A DNA stretch of 17,883 bases from NCBI GenBank assembly GCA_039925865.1, contig JBDSYA010000321.1, positions 1-17,883 on the forward strand, read 5' to 3'. Each line of letters opens with the position of its first letter. The stretch's first letter is position 1. The position numbers were made by a program, and so were the translations under genes. Below are positions 1 to 8,337 of the stretch, piece by piece. The stretch comes from JBDSYA01 sp039925865. GTDB taxonomy: Bacteria > Bacteroidota > Ignavibacteria > Tepidaquicellales > Tepidaquicellaceae. The notes below the pieces were generated by a model. It saw nothing but the letters and a program-made list of their open reading frames with translations, was not told the DNA's origin and made no database searches.

Positions 1-1
1 A

Positions 2-1600
2 TTATTTAAGAAGTATCATCCGCTTTGTATATGTAAAATCATTTACTGATAAAGTATAAAAATAAATCCCACTTGGAAGTCCTGCCCCATCAAAATCATA
101 TTTATAAATTCCGGGATTTAAATTACCATTTACTAAAGTTGCAATTTCTTTTCCTGATACATCATAAATTTTTAATGAGACGAATCCCAAATCCGAAATT
201 CCAAATTCCAAATTCGTTACAGGGTTAAATGGATTTGGATAATTTTGTTTCAGGGAATAATTTTCAGGCACAACGTTTGCGATTTGTTTGATACCAATTG
301 TATTAAGATCAATCGGAGCGGTCCATACCTGATAAACTCCTGTACTGTTATCCATCCACACAGGCCATAGTTTATTATTGCCGGAAGTTATGCCGATATT
401 ATCACCCTGATTTCCTGAACCGGCGCCGGATATTCCCTGCGGTTTGAATCTGTGGTCACTTACAAGATAATCTCTCCAGGTACTGCCTCCGTCGGTTGAT
501 CTTGATAAATAAACCTGTGCGGAATCAGGAGTAATATTCCTGTTGTCAATATAAACAACATTGATCCCGCCATCTTCATCAACACGTATTGCAGGGAAGA
601 TCTGAATTCTTCCATTGTTTAGAGGATCCTGATTCACTCTTATTCCGGATGACCATGATTTACCTTCATCAGTGGATCGATGAAAAATTATATCGGGATC
701 AGATCCTGCAGGTGAAAGATTTTTTTCAGCTTCTACAATATATATCCAGCCGTTCCTTGAACCTGACGTTTTATCAACATCCATTCCCGGGTATCCGTTA
801 ACACGAATTCCCCATGGAGCAAGTGAAGAAGTTTTAATTCCATTGCAGTCATAAGCGCACTCGGTAACAGTCCAGTTAACTCCTCCGTTTGTGGATTTTC
901 CAAAACCAATACAGTCTTCATTAAATGGTGATGTCAGTATTGAAGCTGCCCAGCTTACATAATCCTGACCCTGAGGGCCGACCGACATAGTTGGTCCTAA
1001 TGACTGGTGTCCTGAAAAAGAATTGCTGATCTGAATTATTGCCGACCAGCTTACCCCACCGTTTGTGGTATGAGAGGTTACAATTGGAAACGGTGAAGAA
1101 AATCTTGTCCACACTAAAAATGTCCGCCCGTAATAAGGGCTTGAAGGCACATCATCTGTTGCCGGGCTTCCTTTATCCTGATCATTTCCTGCAATTTGCA
1201 AATTTGTTGACCAGCTCTGGCCGAGATTAGTGGAATAATTTGAATACATTCCGATAACAAATCCTCCCTGATGTGTAAGTATCATCCGGCCGTCTTTATC
1301 GATGACAGGACCCGGATCTCCGCCGTGATTTGCGATCGGCGATCCAGTACATGTATCAGATCCAAACCAGTTGACTCCGCCATTTGTAGTAACATAAATT
1401 CCTTCGCTTTTAAAAGACAGCAATATTGTAAACGCGCTTGCAAACATTATGTCCGGATTGGACGGGTGCCTCACTATAGAAGGCTCTATCTGATTTGAAG
1501 CAGAAGGATGTATTCGGAAATTTGGATATTGAGCTTTCATCTCACTGTAATAAAAAACAGCAATAGTTGAAAAAATAAAATAGATTTTAAAAGTTTTCAT
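2..1600 (-). CDS. Secreted Asp-box (sialidase-like) beta-propeller with T9SS sorting domain, copy 1
   Basis: A 532-residue secreted protein with both start and stop inside the window. Residues 1-24 form a signal peptide ending in KAQ. Residues 25-440 carry six Asp-box/BNR motifs (S/T-x-N/D-x-G-x-x-W) near residues 71, 123, 178, 236, 309 and 368, as in six-bladed sialidase-type propellers. Residues 453-460 (NYPNPFNP) open a type A T9SS C-terminal domain ending GIYFYTL...KRMILLK, so export to the cell surface or medium by T9SS is expected. It is a close paralogue of the propeller at 4312-5916. It lies 125 bases downstream of a TBDR, with a hairpin in between, and is the last gene of the minus-strand run here. 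Asp boxes show only the fold: I cannot identify a full sialidase Arg triad, so calling it a sialidase is not justified. A substrate-binding surface protein serving the adjacent receptor is my inference. Confidence 0.9.
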   Translation of the reverse strand: MKTFKIYFIFSTIAVFYYSEMKAQYPNFRIHPSASNQIEPSIVRHPSNPDIMFASAFTILLSFKSEGIYVTTNGGVNWFGSDTCTGSPIANHGGDPGPVIDKDGRMILTHQGGFVIGMYSNYSTNLGQSWSTNLQIAGNDQDKGSPATDDVPSSPYYGRTFLVWTRFSSPFPIVTSHTTNGGVSWSAIIQISNSFSGHQSLGPTMSVGPQGQDYVSWAASILTSPFNEDCIGFGKSTNGGVNWTVTECAYDCNGIKTSSLAPWGIRVNGYPGMDVDKTSGSRNGWIYIVEAEKNLSPAGSDPDIIFHRSTDEGKSWSSGIRVNQDPLNNGRIQIFPAIRVDEDGGINVVYIDNRNITPDSAQVYLSRSTDGGSTWRDYLVSDHRFKPQGISGAGSGNQGDNIGITSGNNKLWPVWMDNSTGVYQVWTAPIDLNTIGIKQIANVVPENYSLKQNYPNPFNPVTNLEFGISDLGFVSLKIYDVSGKEIATLVNGNLNPGIYKYDFDGAGLPSGIYFYTLSVNDFTYTKRMILLK

Positions 1601-1679
1601 ATTGTAATGTATTGAGAATATTGATTTATGTTAATACAAAAAGCAATTTTGTAATTTTTAAAACACGTAATTAATTTTT

Positions 1680-1712
1680 AAAATGGGATCTTCTTCTCAA
1701 AGATCCCATTTT
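1680..1712 (-). terminator. Intercistronic hairpin, probable terminator or attenuator
   Basis: A perfect 13-bp stem (1680-1692 with 1700-1712) encloses a 7-base loop, 13 bases past the stop codon of the TBDR at 1726-3852. In minus-strand RNA the descending arm ends in four U but the following bases are A-rich, so it is a weak intrinsic terminator or an RNA-stabilising or attenuating structure. It lies between the TBDR and the downstream propeller gene on the same strand. Confidence 0.6.
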
Positions 1713-1725
1713 CGTAATAAGATTT

Positions 1726-3852
1726 TTACCTGTTGAACATATATGATATATTTAAGCCGCTGAAAAAATTTCTTCTCGGACCTGATTCATAATATTCCTG
1801 TCTGTCAGAGTTTATCTGAACAAAGGAAACATATTTTTCATCTGTCATATTATTCAAACCTGCAAAAACAAGAAGGCGGAGATTATTAAAATCAATTGAC
1901 ACACCAAGCTGGCTTCCCACAAGCGTGTATGCTTCAGTTCTAAGGCTGTCAACATTTTTATCATTTACAAACATTGATCCGACGTTCATAATATTTGCTT
2001 TTATAAATAAAGTATATTTTCTTGCAAAGGTATATTCATAAGATAGCTCACCCGATATAAGATTGTCCGGATTTGCCGGCTCTTTGTTTCCGGAGTAATT
2101 CTCATCAGTTATCTGTCCTTTGCTGTCAATGCTTCTTGCGGAATATGTATCATATTTAAAATCTGAATATGTATAAGCTCCTTTAAGTTTTAATCCCTTA
2201 TAAATTTCTGTATTGGCACCAATTTCAAAACCGGTTCTTGTCACTGTGGCAGCATTCCTGTAATATGCAGTGCCATCAACTGTAAACGGTATTATTGCAT
2301 CATCAATTTTAGTGGTATAAAATGTCATGTCAAAAAAAGTATTACTAAAAAATTTACTGCTTCTGTTTGGAAGATCACCTTTAAATCCTAATTCAAAATT
2401 TTTAGAGTTTTGAGCATTCAAATCAGGATTTATTAATTTCAATCCTCCGTCAGAAGAAAAAGGATAATTATCAAGTTCATTATTAGCAGGTGAATCAAAC
2501 CCAAGTCCGAAAGATCCGTAAAGTGCCATTCTTGAGTTAAGTTTAAAATTAAGCGCAGCTTTCGGCGTGAACTTTTCGAACAATCTTGAAGTATCTTTAA
2601 AGCTTGCCAGCAGGTCATTTGCGCGGGTTACTATTCTATCATACCTTCCTGTAAACAGTAAATTCATTTTTCCTTTTATTAGCGGGATCTGATCCGTAAA
2701 ATAAAATCCTGCATTTGAAATTGTTTCATCTGTTAGGAGCTCCAGGTCATCTCCCTTAATACCTCCGATATTATTAAATTCGCTGATAGGCCCGGTTTGA
2801 AAATACAGATCTCCTCCTACGGAAAATTCGTTTGTCCTGTCACCAATTTTAGAGTCGTTAACATATTTAAATGAACTACCCACCCCCCACCTGTTAAATA
2901 TTCTGTATGTTGCAGCAACTCTGGTCAATTCTTTAATTGTCCCATAACCTGTTACTTCAATAAAGTTATTATTTGTCTTTCCGAATTTTGTATTATATGT
3001 AAGTGCAATTCTGCCTTTATTACTTTGTCTTTTGGCATCTCTGCTAAGGTCTCTCGGATTTGCCGCAAGATCATCCTTATTATACTGGGCAAGCGTGAGA
3101 GATCCTGGAAGTTTTAACAGACCTTTAACAAAATATCCGTAAATTGAAAGTTTTGAAACAGGATTTAAATCCGCTTCATAAACAGAATTGAATCTGTTTT
3201 GATATTCCTGACTATGAACTCTGTAACCATTATAATTCTGATAACTGTATGTTGCCATGAATCTTTCTTTATCACCATTGATTCCGATTTTCAATCCATT
3301 CTTTCTTAAATTATATTCACCGAATTCATTATCCAGCATTACAAAAGTCTTTGGAAAGTATTTATCCGAAAAGAAATTTATGACACCTCCGGGTGCATTT
3401 GTATAAAGCGAAGTAAGATTTCCTTTTGCAACTTCAATTTTACTTATTGCAGTGAAATCAAGTGCTTCAACTCTTGTCTGTCCATCCGGTTCAGATTCCG
3501 GTATTCCATCAAGTAAAATTCTGACTCCTCTGATTCCCGTATTTGACCTTGTGCCGTAACCTCTGATCGATACTCTGACATCGTGATTGCCGTACCTTGG
3601 CTGAAGCCATAGGCCCGCTATATTTGTCAGCACATCATTCATGCCCATCTTTCTGCTTGTCTTCCATTGTGTCTGATCAACTCTTTGCACCGAAAATGGA
3701 ATGTCAATAAGTTTCTGTTCAGTTCTTGTTGCAGAAATTATGACTTCGTCGGTTTCATACTGAGTTGAGTCGGTTTCATTCTGTGAAAGACAAATAATTT
3801 GAACTGCAAACAAATTCATAATAAAGAATATTGCAAATATGAAAATTCTCAT
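1726..3852 (-). CDS. TonB-dependent outer-membrane receptor, FecA-like, copy 1
   Basis: A 708-residue TBDR, imported siderophore/metal-chelate receptor type (FecA-like, COG4772 by recognition). The signal peptide covers about residues 1-24. The likely TonB box is DEVIISATR (35-43). The plug domain (about 44-165) includes DVRVSIRGYG, RILLDGIPESEPDG and SLYTNAPGGVINF. The remainder reads as alternating beta strands of a 22-stranded barrel, with a C-terminal region containing NNMTDEKYVSF and ending in ISYMFNR. The plug closely matches the TBDR at 5947-8118, so the two are paralogues. The small Cys-tailed gene starts its run 74 bases upstream; the propeller gene follows after 125 bases and a hairpin. 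TBDRs of this type take up ferric chelates or other metal complexes using TonB energy. The actual ligand cannot be read from the sequence. Confidence 0.93.
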   Translation of the reverse strand: MRIFIFAIFFIMNLFAVQIICLSQNETDSTQYETDEVIISATRTEQKLIDIPFSVQRVDQTQWKTSRKMGMNDVLTNIAGLWLQPRYGNHDVRVSIRGYGTRSNTGIRGVRILLDGIPESEPDGQTRVEALDFTAISKIEVAKGNLTSLYTNAPGGVINFFSDKYFPKTFVMLDNEFGEYNLRKNGLKIGINGDKERFMATYSYQNYNGYRVHSQEYQNRFNSVYEADLNPVSKLSIYGYFVKGLLKLPGSLTLAQYNKDDLAANPRDLSRDAKRQSNKGRIALTYNTKFGKTNNNFIEVTGYGTIKELTRVAATYRIFNRWGVGSSFKYVNDSKIGDRTNEFSVGGDLYFQTGPISEFNNIGGIKGDDLELLTDETISNAGFYFTDQIPLIKGKMNLLFTGRYDRIVTRANDLLASFKDTSRLFEKFTPKAALNFKLNSRMALYGSFGLGFDSPANNELDNYPFSSDGGLKLINPDLNAQNSKNFELGFKGDLPNRSSKFFSNTFFDMTFYTTKIDDAIIPFTVDGTAYYRNAATVTRTGFEIGANTEIYKGLKLKGAYTYSDFKYDTYSARSIDSKGQITDENYSGNKEPANPDNLISGELSYEYTFARKYTLFIKANIMNVGSMFVNDKNVDSLRTEAYTLVGSQLGVSIDFNNLRLLVFAGLNNMTDEKYVSFVQINSDRQEYYESGPRRNFFSGLNISYMFNR

Positions 3853-3926
3853 AATTAAATTTTTATTAATGGATAAACAATAATATTTTAAAAGTGTGTT
3901 AAATCGATTTGCTTAAGGCAACAGGT

Positions 3927-4304
3927 CTAACAAAGCATTCTGATAGTTTTGAGCTCTTTCAGGTATGATATGTTTACAAAGTCGAACTTAATAATTCTCT
4001 TCAGGCAAGGAGGTTCCTGTAAAAACTTATTAAGTGAAAATAACTTAAGTTGGGTTAAATCCCTTTTAGAGAGATTCTTATTGCAGAAGATTTTTCTTTC
4101 TTGTAACTTCTCTATAGGAAATATTTTTTTGTGCTTATCATAGGAATGATTATTTTTTTTTAAGGAGTGGGAATAGCTCGAAACTTCGGATTTCTTTTTT
4201 GAGAGATAAATGTTTACAGATGCTTTGCCGGTTAAAAATGTACAGAAGAATATTAAAGCTATGAATGTTTTTAAAAATGAATGTTTAAATATCCTGTTTA
4301 CCAT
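3927..4304 (-). CDS. Small secreted Lys-rich protein with C-terminal Cys, upstream of TBDR
   Basis: I do not recognise a named family. The 125-residue product has a hydrophobic N-terminus (residues 9-26, ending LTGKAS) consistent with a Sec signal peptide. The mature part is Lys/Asn/Ser-rich and has no other domain I can see. It ends in Cys (ELKTIRMLC). The last 17 residues, FVNISYLKELKTIRMLC, align without gaps to the tail of the protein at 10873-11262, sharing V, N, S, L, E, L, M and C. The ATG lies 7 bases after the propeller stop at 4312 and the gene precedes the TBDR at 1726-3852 by 74 bases, so co-transcription is very likely. That operon position and the conserved tail argue that it is a true gene rather than a chance frame. 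A periplasmic or surface accessory of the receptor is my inference. Confidence 0.65.
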   Translation of the reverse strand: MVNRIFKHSFLKTFIALIFFCTFLTGKASVNIYLSKKKSEVSSYSHSLKKNNHSYDKHKKIFPIEKLQERKIFCNKNLSKRDLTQLKLFSLNKFLQEPPCLKRIIKFDFVNISYLKELKTIRMLC

Positions 4305-4311
4305 ATCAAGA

Positions 4312-5916
4312 TTATTTCAATAATACCATTGAATTAGTTTTTGAAAAACCTTCCGTCTTAAGAGTGTAAAAATAAACACCGCTCGGAAGATTTGAACCGT
4401 CAAAATCAACTTCATATGCCCCGACAGGCTGCCTTTGGCTAACAAGAGATTCTATTTCATCGCCAAGTATATCATATACTTTCAGATCAACAAAGCTGCT
4501 GACGGCAATGTGGTAACCGATAACTGTTCCCGGGTTAAATGGATTCGGATAATTTTGTTTTAATACAAAATCGTCCGGAATATTGCCGCCTGTATTTCTA
4601 ATGCCGATGGTGTTAACATCTATCAGCGCACCCCAGACCTGGTAAACGCCCGTATAATTATCCATCCAGAGAGGAAGCAAACGGTTATTCGCAAAGATCA
4701 TACCCAAATTGTCACCCTGATTTCCTGCGCCTCCGGATCCTGTTACGGTGCTTGGCCTAAACCTGTGTTCATTTATCCTGTAATCTCTCCAATTCAATCC
4801 ACCGTTGGTCGAACGTGAGATATAAACATCCATTGAATCTGAGCTGACATTTCTGTTATCATAATACAAAACATTAATGCCGCCTTCATCATCTACTGTT
4901 ATTGCTGGAAAGTATTGGACCTTTCCGTTATTTATCAGATCCTGATTCACTCTGACTCCGGGCGACCAAGTATTGCCTCCGTCGGTTGAACGGTGAAAAA
5001 CTATATCGGGGTCAGGACCGGCAGGCATAAGATTTTTTTCACCGGTAACAATATAAATGTATCCGTTTCGGCTTCCGCCTGTTCTGTCAATGTCCAGATG
5101 CGGGTATCCGTTGATCCTTATATTCCACGGAGCAAGTATAGAAGTTTTCACTCCGTTCATATTATATGCGCTTTCGTTTACAATCCAGTTAAGTCCTCCG
5201 TTGGTTGATTTTGCGAACCCGCATAGTTTTTCATTTTGAGGAGAAACTGTCAAAGCCGCCGCCCAGCAAACATATACTGCTCCGTCGTAATTGACTTTTA
5301 TATCCGCTCCGAGAGAAATATGTCCGGAGGGAGTTGTGTTTATTTGAACAAAAGAATTCCAGTTTGCTCCGCCATTTGAAGTAAACGAACAAACAATCGG
5401 AAATGGAGATAAAAATTTTGTCCACGCAAGATAAGTTCTTCCATAAAAATTGCTTGAAGAAATATCATCCGTGGCCGGTGTACCTTTATCCTGATCACCT
5501 GATGCGATCTGATAATTAACCGACCATGTTGTTCCGAGATCGGTTGAATAATTTGAAAACATTCCCGTTATAAATCCGCCGATATGGGTAATGATTAATC
5601 TGCCGTCTTTGTCAATTATCGGACCGGGGTCTCCACCATGGTTATTTGTTGATGATCCGGTCTTACATGTATCTGAGCCAAACCAGTTTAATCCTCCGTT
5701 TGTAGTAACATAAACTCCTTCACTTCTGAATGAACTGCTTATGGTGTAAGCGCTTGCAAACATTATCAAAGGATTCTGCGGATGTTTGGAGATTGACGGT
5801 TCGATCTGTGAAACTCCGGAAGGATAAATTCTGAAATTGGGAATTTGTGCATTGGTGGTATTAAAAATAATAAAGAAAAGAATTTTGAATGTGAAGATCG
5901 ATTTTAAGAAGCTCAT
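4312..5916 (-). CDS. Secreted Asp-box (sialidase-like) beta-propeller with T9SS sorting domain, copy 2
   Basis: A 534-residue paralogue of the propeller at 2-1600, collinear along its whole length. Shared blocks include NFRI at residues 27-30, IMFASA, VYVTTNGG.NWFGSDTC, HGGDPGP, APW.IR.NGYP and WMDN.TGVYQVW. The signal peptide ends near TNAQ (residue 24). Several Asp boxes follow, then a type A T9SS domain opening with NYPNPFNP and ending GVYFYTL...SMVLLK. It starts 30 bases after the stop of the TBDR at 5947-8118 and ends 7 bases before the small Cys-tailed gene, so it sits mid-operon. Family knowledge gives a six-bladed propeller exported by T9SS. Whether it cleaves sialic acid or other glycans, or only binds a ligand, is not shown by the sequence. 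Confidence 0.9.
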   Translation of the reverse strand: MSFLKSIFTFKILFFIIFNTTNAQIPNFRIYPSGVSQIEPSISKHPQNPLIMFASAYTISSSFRSEGVYVTTNGGLNWFGSDTCKTGSSTNNHGGDPGPIIDKDGRLIITHIGGFITGMFSNYSTDLGTTWSVNYQIASGDQDKGTPATDDISSSNFYGRTYLAWTKFLSPFPIVCSFTSNGGANWNSFVQINTTPSGHISLGADIKVNYDGAVYVCWAAALTVSPQNEKLCGFAKSTNGGLNWIVNESAYNMNGVKTSILAPWNIRINGYPHLDIDRTGGSRNGYIYIVTGEKNLMPAGPDPDIVFHRSTDGGNTWSPGVRVNQDLINNGKVQYFPAITVDDEGGINVLYYDNRNVSSDSMDVYISRSTNGGLNWRDYRINEHRFRPSTVTGSGGAGNQGDNLGMIFANNRLLPLWMDNYTGVYQVWGALIDVNTIGIRNTGGNIPDDFVLKQNYPNPFNPGTVIGYHIAVSSFVDLKVYDILGDEIESLVSQRQPVGAYEVDFDGSNLPSGVYFYTLKTEGFSKTNSMVLLK

Positions 5917-5946
5917 GTCAAATTTTTCAAAAGAAATAAAAATCAG

Positions 5947-8118
5947 TTAAAATGTATAACCTAAATTAAAACCTGCATAGAAACTTCTCGGTTCACCGGG
6001 TTCATAAGATCTTCTTTCGTTTACAGGCAATTCAGGATTTGCATTAATGCTTACAAACCCAACATACTTTCTGTCAAAAATATTATTAACCCCACCCGAC
6101 AGAAGAAAATTAAATTTATCAAACTTTGCTGTAATTCCCGCAAGAAAATTTCCGTAAAAATATTCAGGAGTGCTTTCGGCGTTGGCGTCATCAACAAATA
6201 ATTTTGTTACATAATCCATATCCCACAATGCAATGCCTGTAAAATTTTTTGAAAGCCTGAACTGGTAATTGAAAATAATATTAAAAATGCTTTTGGGTAT
6301 TGCAGGCACAATATTTCCTGAATAGTCCCTGCTAATCGTATCACCGCCTGCAGTATAGTTTATTGCAATATAATCCTCATAATTGAAATCTGAATAAGAA
6401 TAGTTCGTTACAAGTTCGAATCCTTCAAACATTTCAAATTTCAATCCGCATTCGACTCCGGTCCTGTTTGTGTTTGCGGCGTTCCTGAAATATGTCTGAT
6501 CATTGATCACAAAAGGAACGATCTCATTTTTAATTTTTGTATTATAAAATGTTACTTCAAAAAAAAATTTTTCAAGCAGATCGCTTTCTGTAAAAATATT
6601 TCCTTTTATTCCTAATTCAAAATTCTTTGACTTTTGAGGATTGAGATCTGGATTGAGAGTGGACGCTCCTCCGTTTGAAGTGTATGCGTAATTCTCAAGT
6701 TCTGCAGCTGCAGGAGTATCAAATGCGTAACCGTAAGACGAATAAACTGCAATTGTCGGTGTGAATTTGTAATTCAAAGCCACTCTCGGAGTAAAGCGTG
6801 AGAACTTTCGTACAGAATTTTGCAGACTGAAAAGCTGGTTATCATTTGTAATCTCTACATTTTCATACCTTCCGGAAAGCCATAAAGATGTTTTTTCTTT
6901 ATATAGATAAAATTGATTTTGGAAATACACCCCTACGTTATCGAGCACTTCCAGCTTTTGAGACTGAAGGTCATCGCCTTTGTTTCCGTTTATATTTGTA
7001 AACGAAGTGATGTCGCCATAGACGTAATTATAGTCAACACCGACCGCGAATAAATTTTTTCTTGAAAGTAATTTTGAACTGTTAGAATATCTTGCAATCG
7101 CTCCGAGCACGTAACGGTTATTGTATGTATAAAGCTGATTGGTTGTGAACTGCAGATCTTTCAGCTGAATAAAACCGGTAAGCTCGATATCATTGTTTAC
7201 TTTTTTTCCGAACGATGTATTATACCTGACAGCAAGTTTCCCTTTTTGCAGATCTCTTTTGAAGTCACTTGATACGGCAACTGAGTAAGCCTTGAATGGA
7301 TTGTTTTCATATTCTGATTTTGTAAGTGAGCCCGGAAGTTTTACAAGACCGTTTGCATAATTTCCGAGAATGGAAATAGTTGTGCGGGAATCCGGGTAGA
7401 TCTGAAAAACGGAATTAACAAGATGTATGTATTCGGTGCTATGCTTCCTAAACCCATCAAAATTCCGATAACCGTAAGAGAGAAAATATTTATAATTTTT
7501 AGCTATAGCTCCCGTCTTAAAACCGTTTTGCCTCAATCCGAAATCTCCGATAGTATTTGTCTGCTTAAGATAATTTGTTTTAAAGCTCAGATCGGTTAGA
7601 AAGTTGATGACACCGCCGGGGGCGTTAGTATAGAGGGACGAGAGATTTCCTTTTGCTACTTCAACAGTTTCGAGAGAGGAGTAATCAATTGCATCTATGT
7701 TTGTCTCTCCGTCGGGCTCGGATTCGGGTATCCCATCCTGTAAAATTCTTATTCCTCGTATGCCCGAATTTGACCTGTTTCCGTAACCCCGAATTGAAAT
7801 TCTCACATCATGACTTCCGTAACGCGACTGAAGGAAAAGTCCGGGCACATCTGCCAGCACATCTTTCACACCGATGTTTCTGCTGTAAGCGAGTTCTTTT
7901 TTATCGACTCTGAAAACCGAAAAAGGAACGTCTATTATCTTCTCAGGAATACGTGTTCCGGTAATTACTATTTCATCAGTCTCGGCTTCTTCTTCTCTTT
8001 CTTTTCCTTCTTTTAACGAATCAATTTTTTCTTTTTGTTTGCCTTTGTCATCCTGTGAATGAAGTTTAGGTACAACAGTAAAAAAAATCAGGAACAATAA
8101 TACAACGGAAAAATACAT
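5947..8118 (-). CDS. TonB-dependent outer-membrane receptor, FecA-like, copy 2
   Basis: A 723-residue TBDR paralogous to the one at 1726-3852. The N-terminal hydrophobic segment (1-21, ending LHSQ) is a signal peptide. It is followed by an unusual highly charged linker (about 22-47, rich in Lys and Glu) that copy 1 lacks, then a TonB box DEIVITGTR (48-56). The plug (about 57-175) contains DVRISIRGYG, RILQDGIPESEPDGE and SLYTNAPGGVINF. The barrel includes NNIFDRKYVGFVSINAN and ends in NLGYTF, a typical aromatic C-terminus for BAM-assembled barrels. It is the first gene of the five-gene run, with 219 bases of non-coding DNA upstream that include a hairpin. The RGYG/SNSGIRG plug suggests a metal-chelate or siderophore-type receptor; the ligand is unknown. 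Confidence 0.93.
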   Translation of the reverse strand: MYFSVVLLFLIFFTVVPKLHSQDDKGKQKEKIDSLKEGKEREEEAETDEIVITGTRIPEKIIDVPFSVFRVDKKELAYSRNIGVKDVLADVPGLFLQSRYGSHDVRISIRGYGNRSNSGIRGIRILQDGIPESEPDGETNIDAIDYSSLETVEVAKGNLSSLYTNAPGGVINFLTDLSFKTNYLKQTNTIGDFGLRQNGFKTGAIAKNYKYFLSYGYRNFDGFRKHSTEYIHLVNSVFQIYPDSRTTISILGNYANGLVKLPGSLTKSEYENNPFKAYSVAVSSDFKRDLQKGKLAVRYNTSFGKKVNNDIELTGFIQLKDLQFTTNQLYTYNNRYVLGAIARYSNSSKLLSRKNLFAVGVDYNYVYGDITSFTNINGNKGDDLQSQKLEVLDNVGVYFQNQFYLYKEKTSLWLSGRYENVEITNDNQLFSLQNSVRKFSRFTPRVALNYKFTPTIAVYSSYGYAFDTPAAAELENYAYTSNGGASTLNPDLNPQKSKNFELGIKGNIFTESDLLEKFFFEVTFYNTKIKNEIVPFVINDQTYFRNAANTNRTGVECGLKFEMFEGFELVTNYSYSDFNYEDYIAINYTAGGDTISRDYSGNIVPAIPKSIFNIIFNYQFRLSKNFTGIALWDMDYVTKLFVDDANAESTPEYFYGNFLAGITAKFDKFNFLLSGGVNNIFDRKYVGFVSINANPELPVNERRSYEPGEPRSFYAGFNLGYTF

Positions 8119-8259
8119 AAGAATATTTATTCAATAATTAATTGCACTAAATTGTTTTATCGGTTTAACTTCAAGATAATAAAAATAAATATACAAAATA
8201 ACTCAAACGCAAGAATTTTGTGAAGGTGTTAACATTAATTTTGTATATATGTTTATAAA

Positions 8260-8282
8260 CAGGAAATCTTTTCAGTTTCCTG
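8260..8282 (-). terminator. Hairpin terminator candidate after the third TBDR gene
   Basis: A 7-bp perfect inverted repeat, CAGGAAA with TTTCCTG (9-base loop), lies 55 bases downstream of the stop of the TBDR at 8338-10758. On the minus strand it is followed by TTTATAAAC, and on the plus strand by ATTTTTATT, so it could act in both directions. It separates the 8338-11262 transcription unit from the five-gene run starting at 8118. The remaining bases of 8119-8337 are AT-rich with no gene and no convincing promoter match. Confidence 0.45.
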
Positions 8283-8337
8283 ATTTTTATTCAATGACCA
8301 TTCAGAGCTTTACTCAAACAACATTGCGAAGGATTTT

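Noticed and set aside
2..1600. Naming the propeller a true exo-alpha-sialidase
   Set aside because: Asp boxes define the fold but are structural. A full set of sialidase catalytic residues (Arg triad, Tyr/Glu pair) could not be assigned from the sequence.
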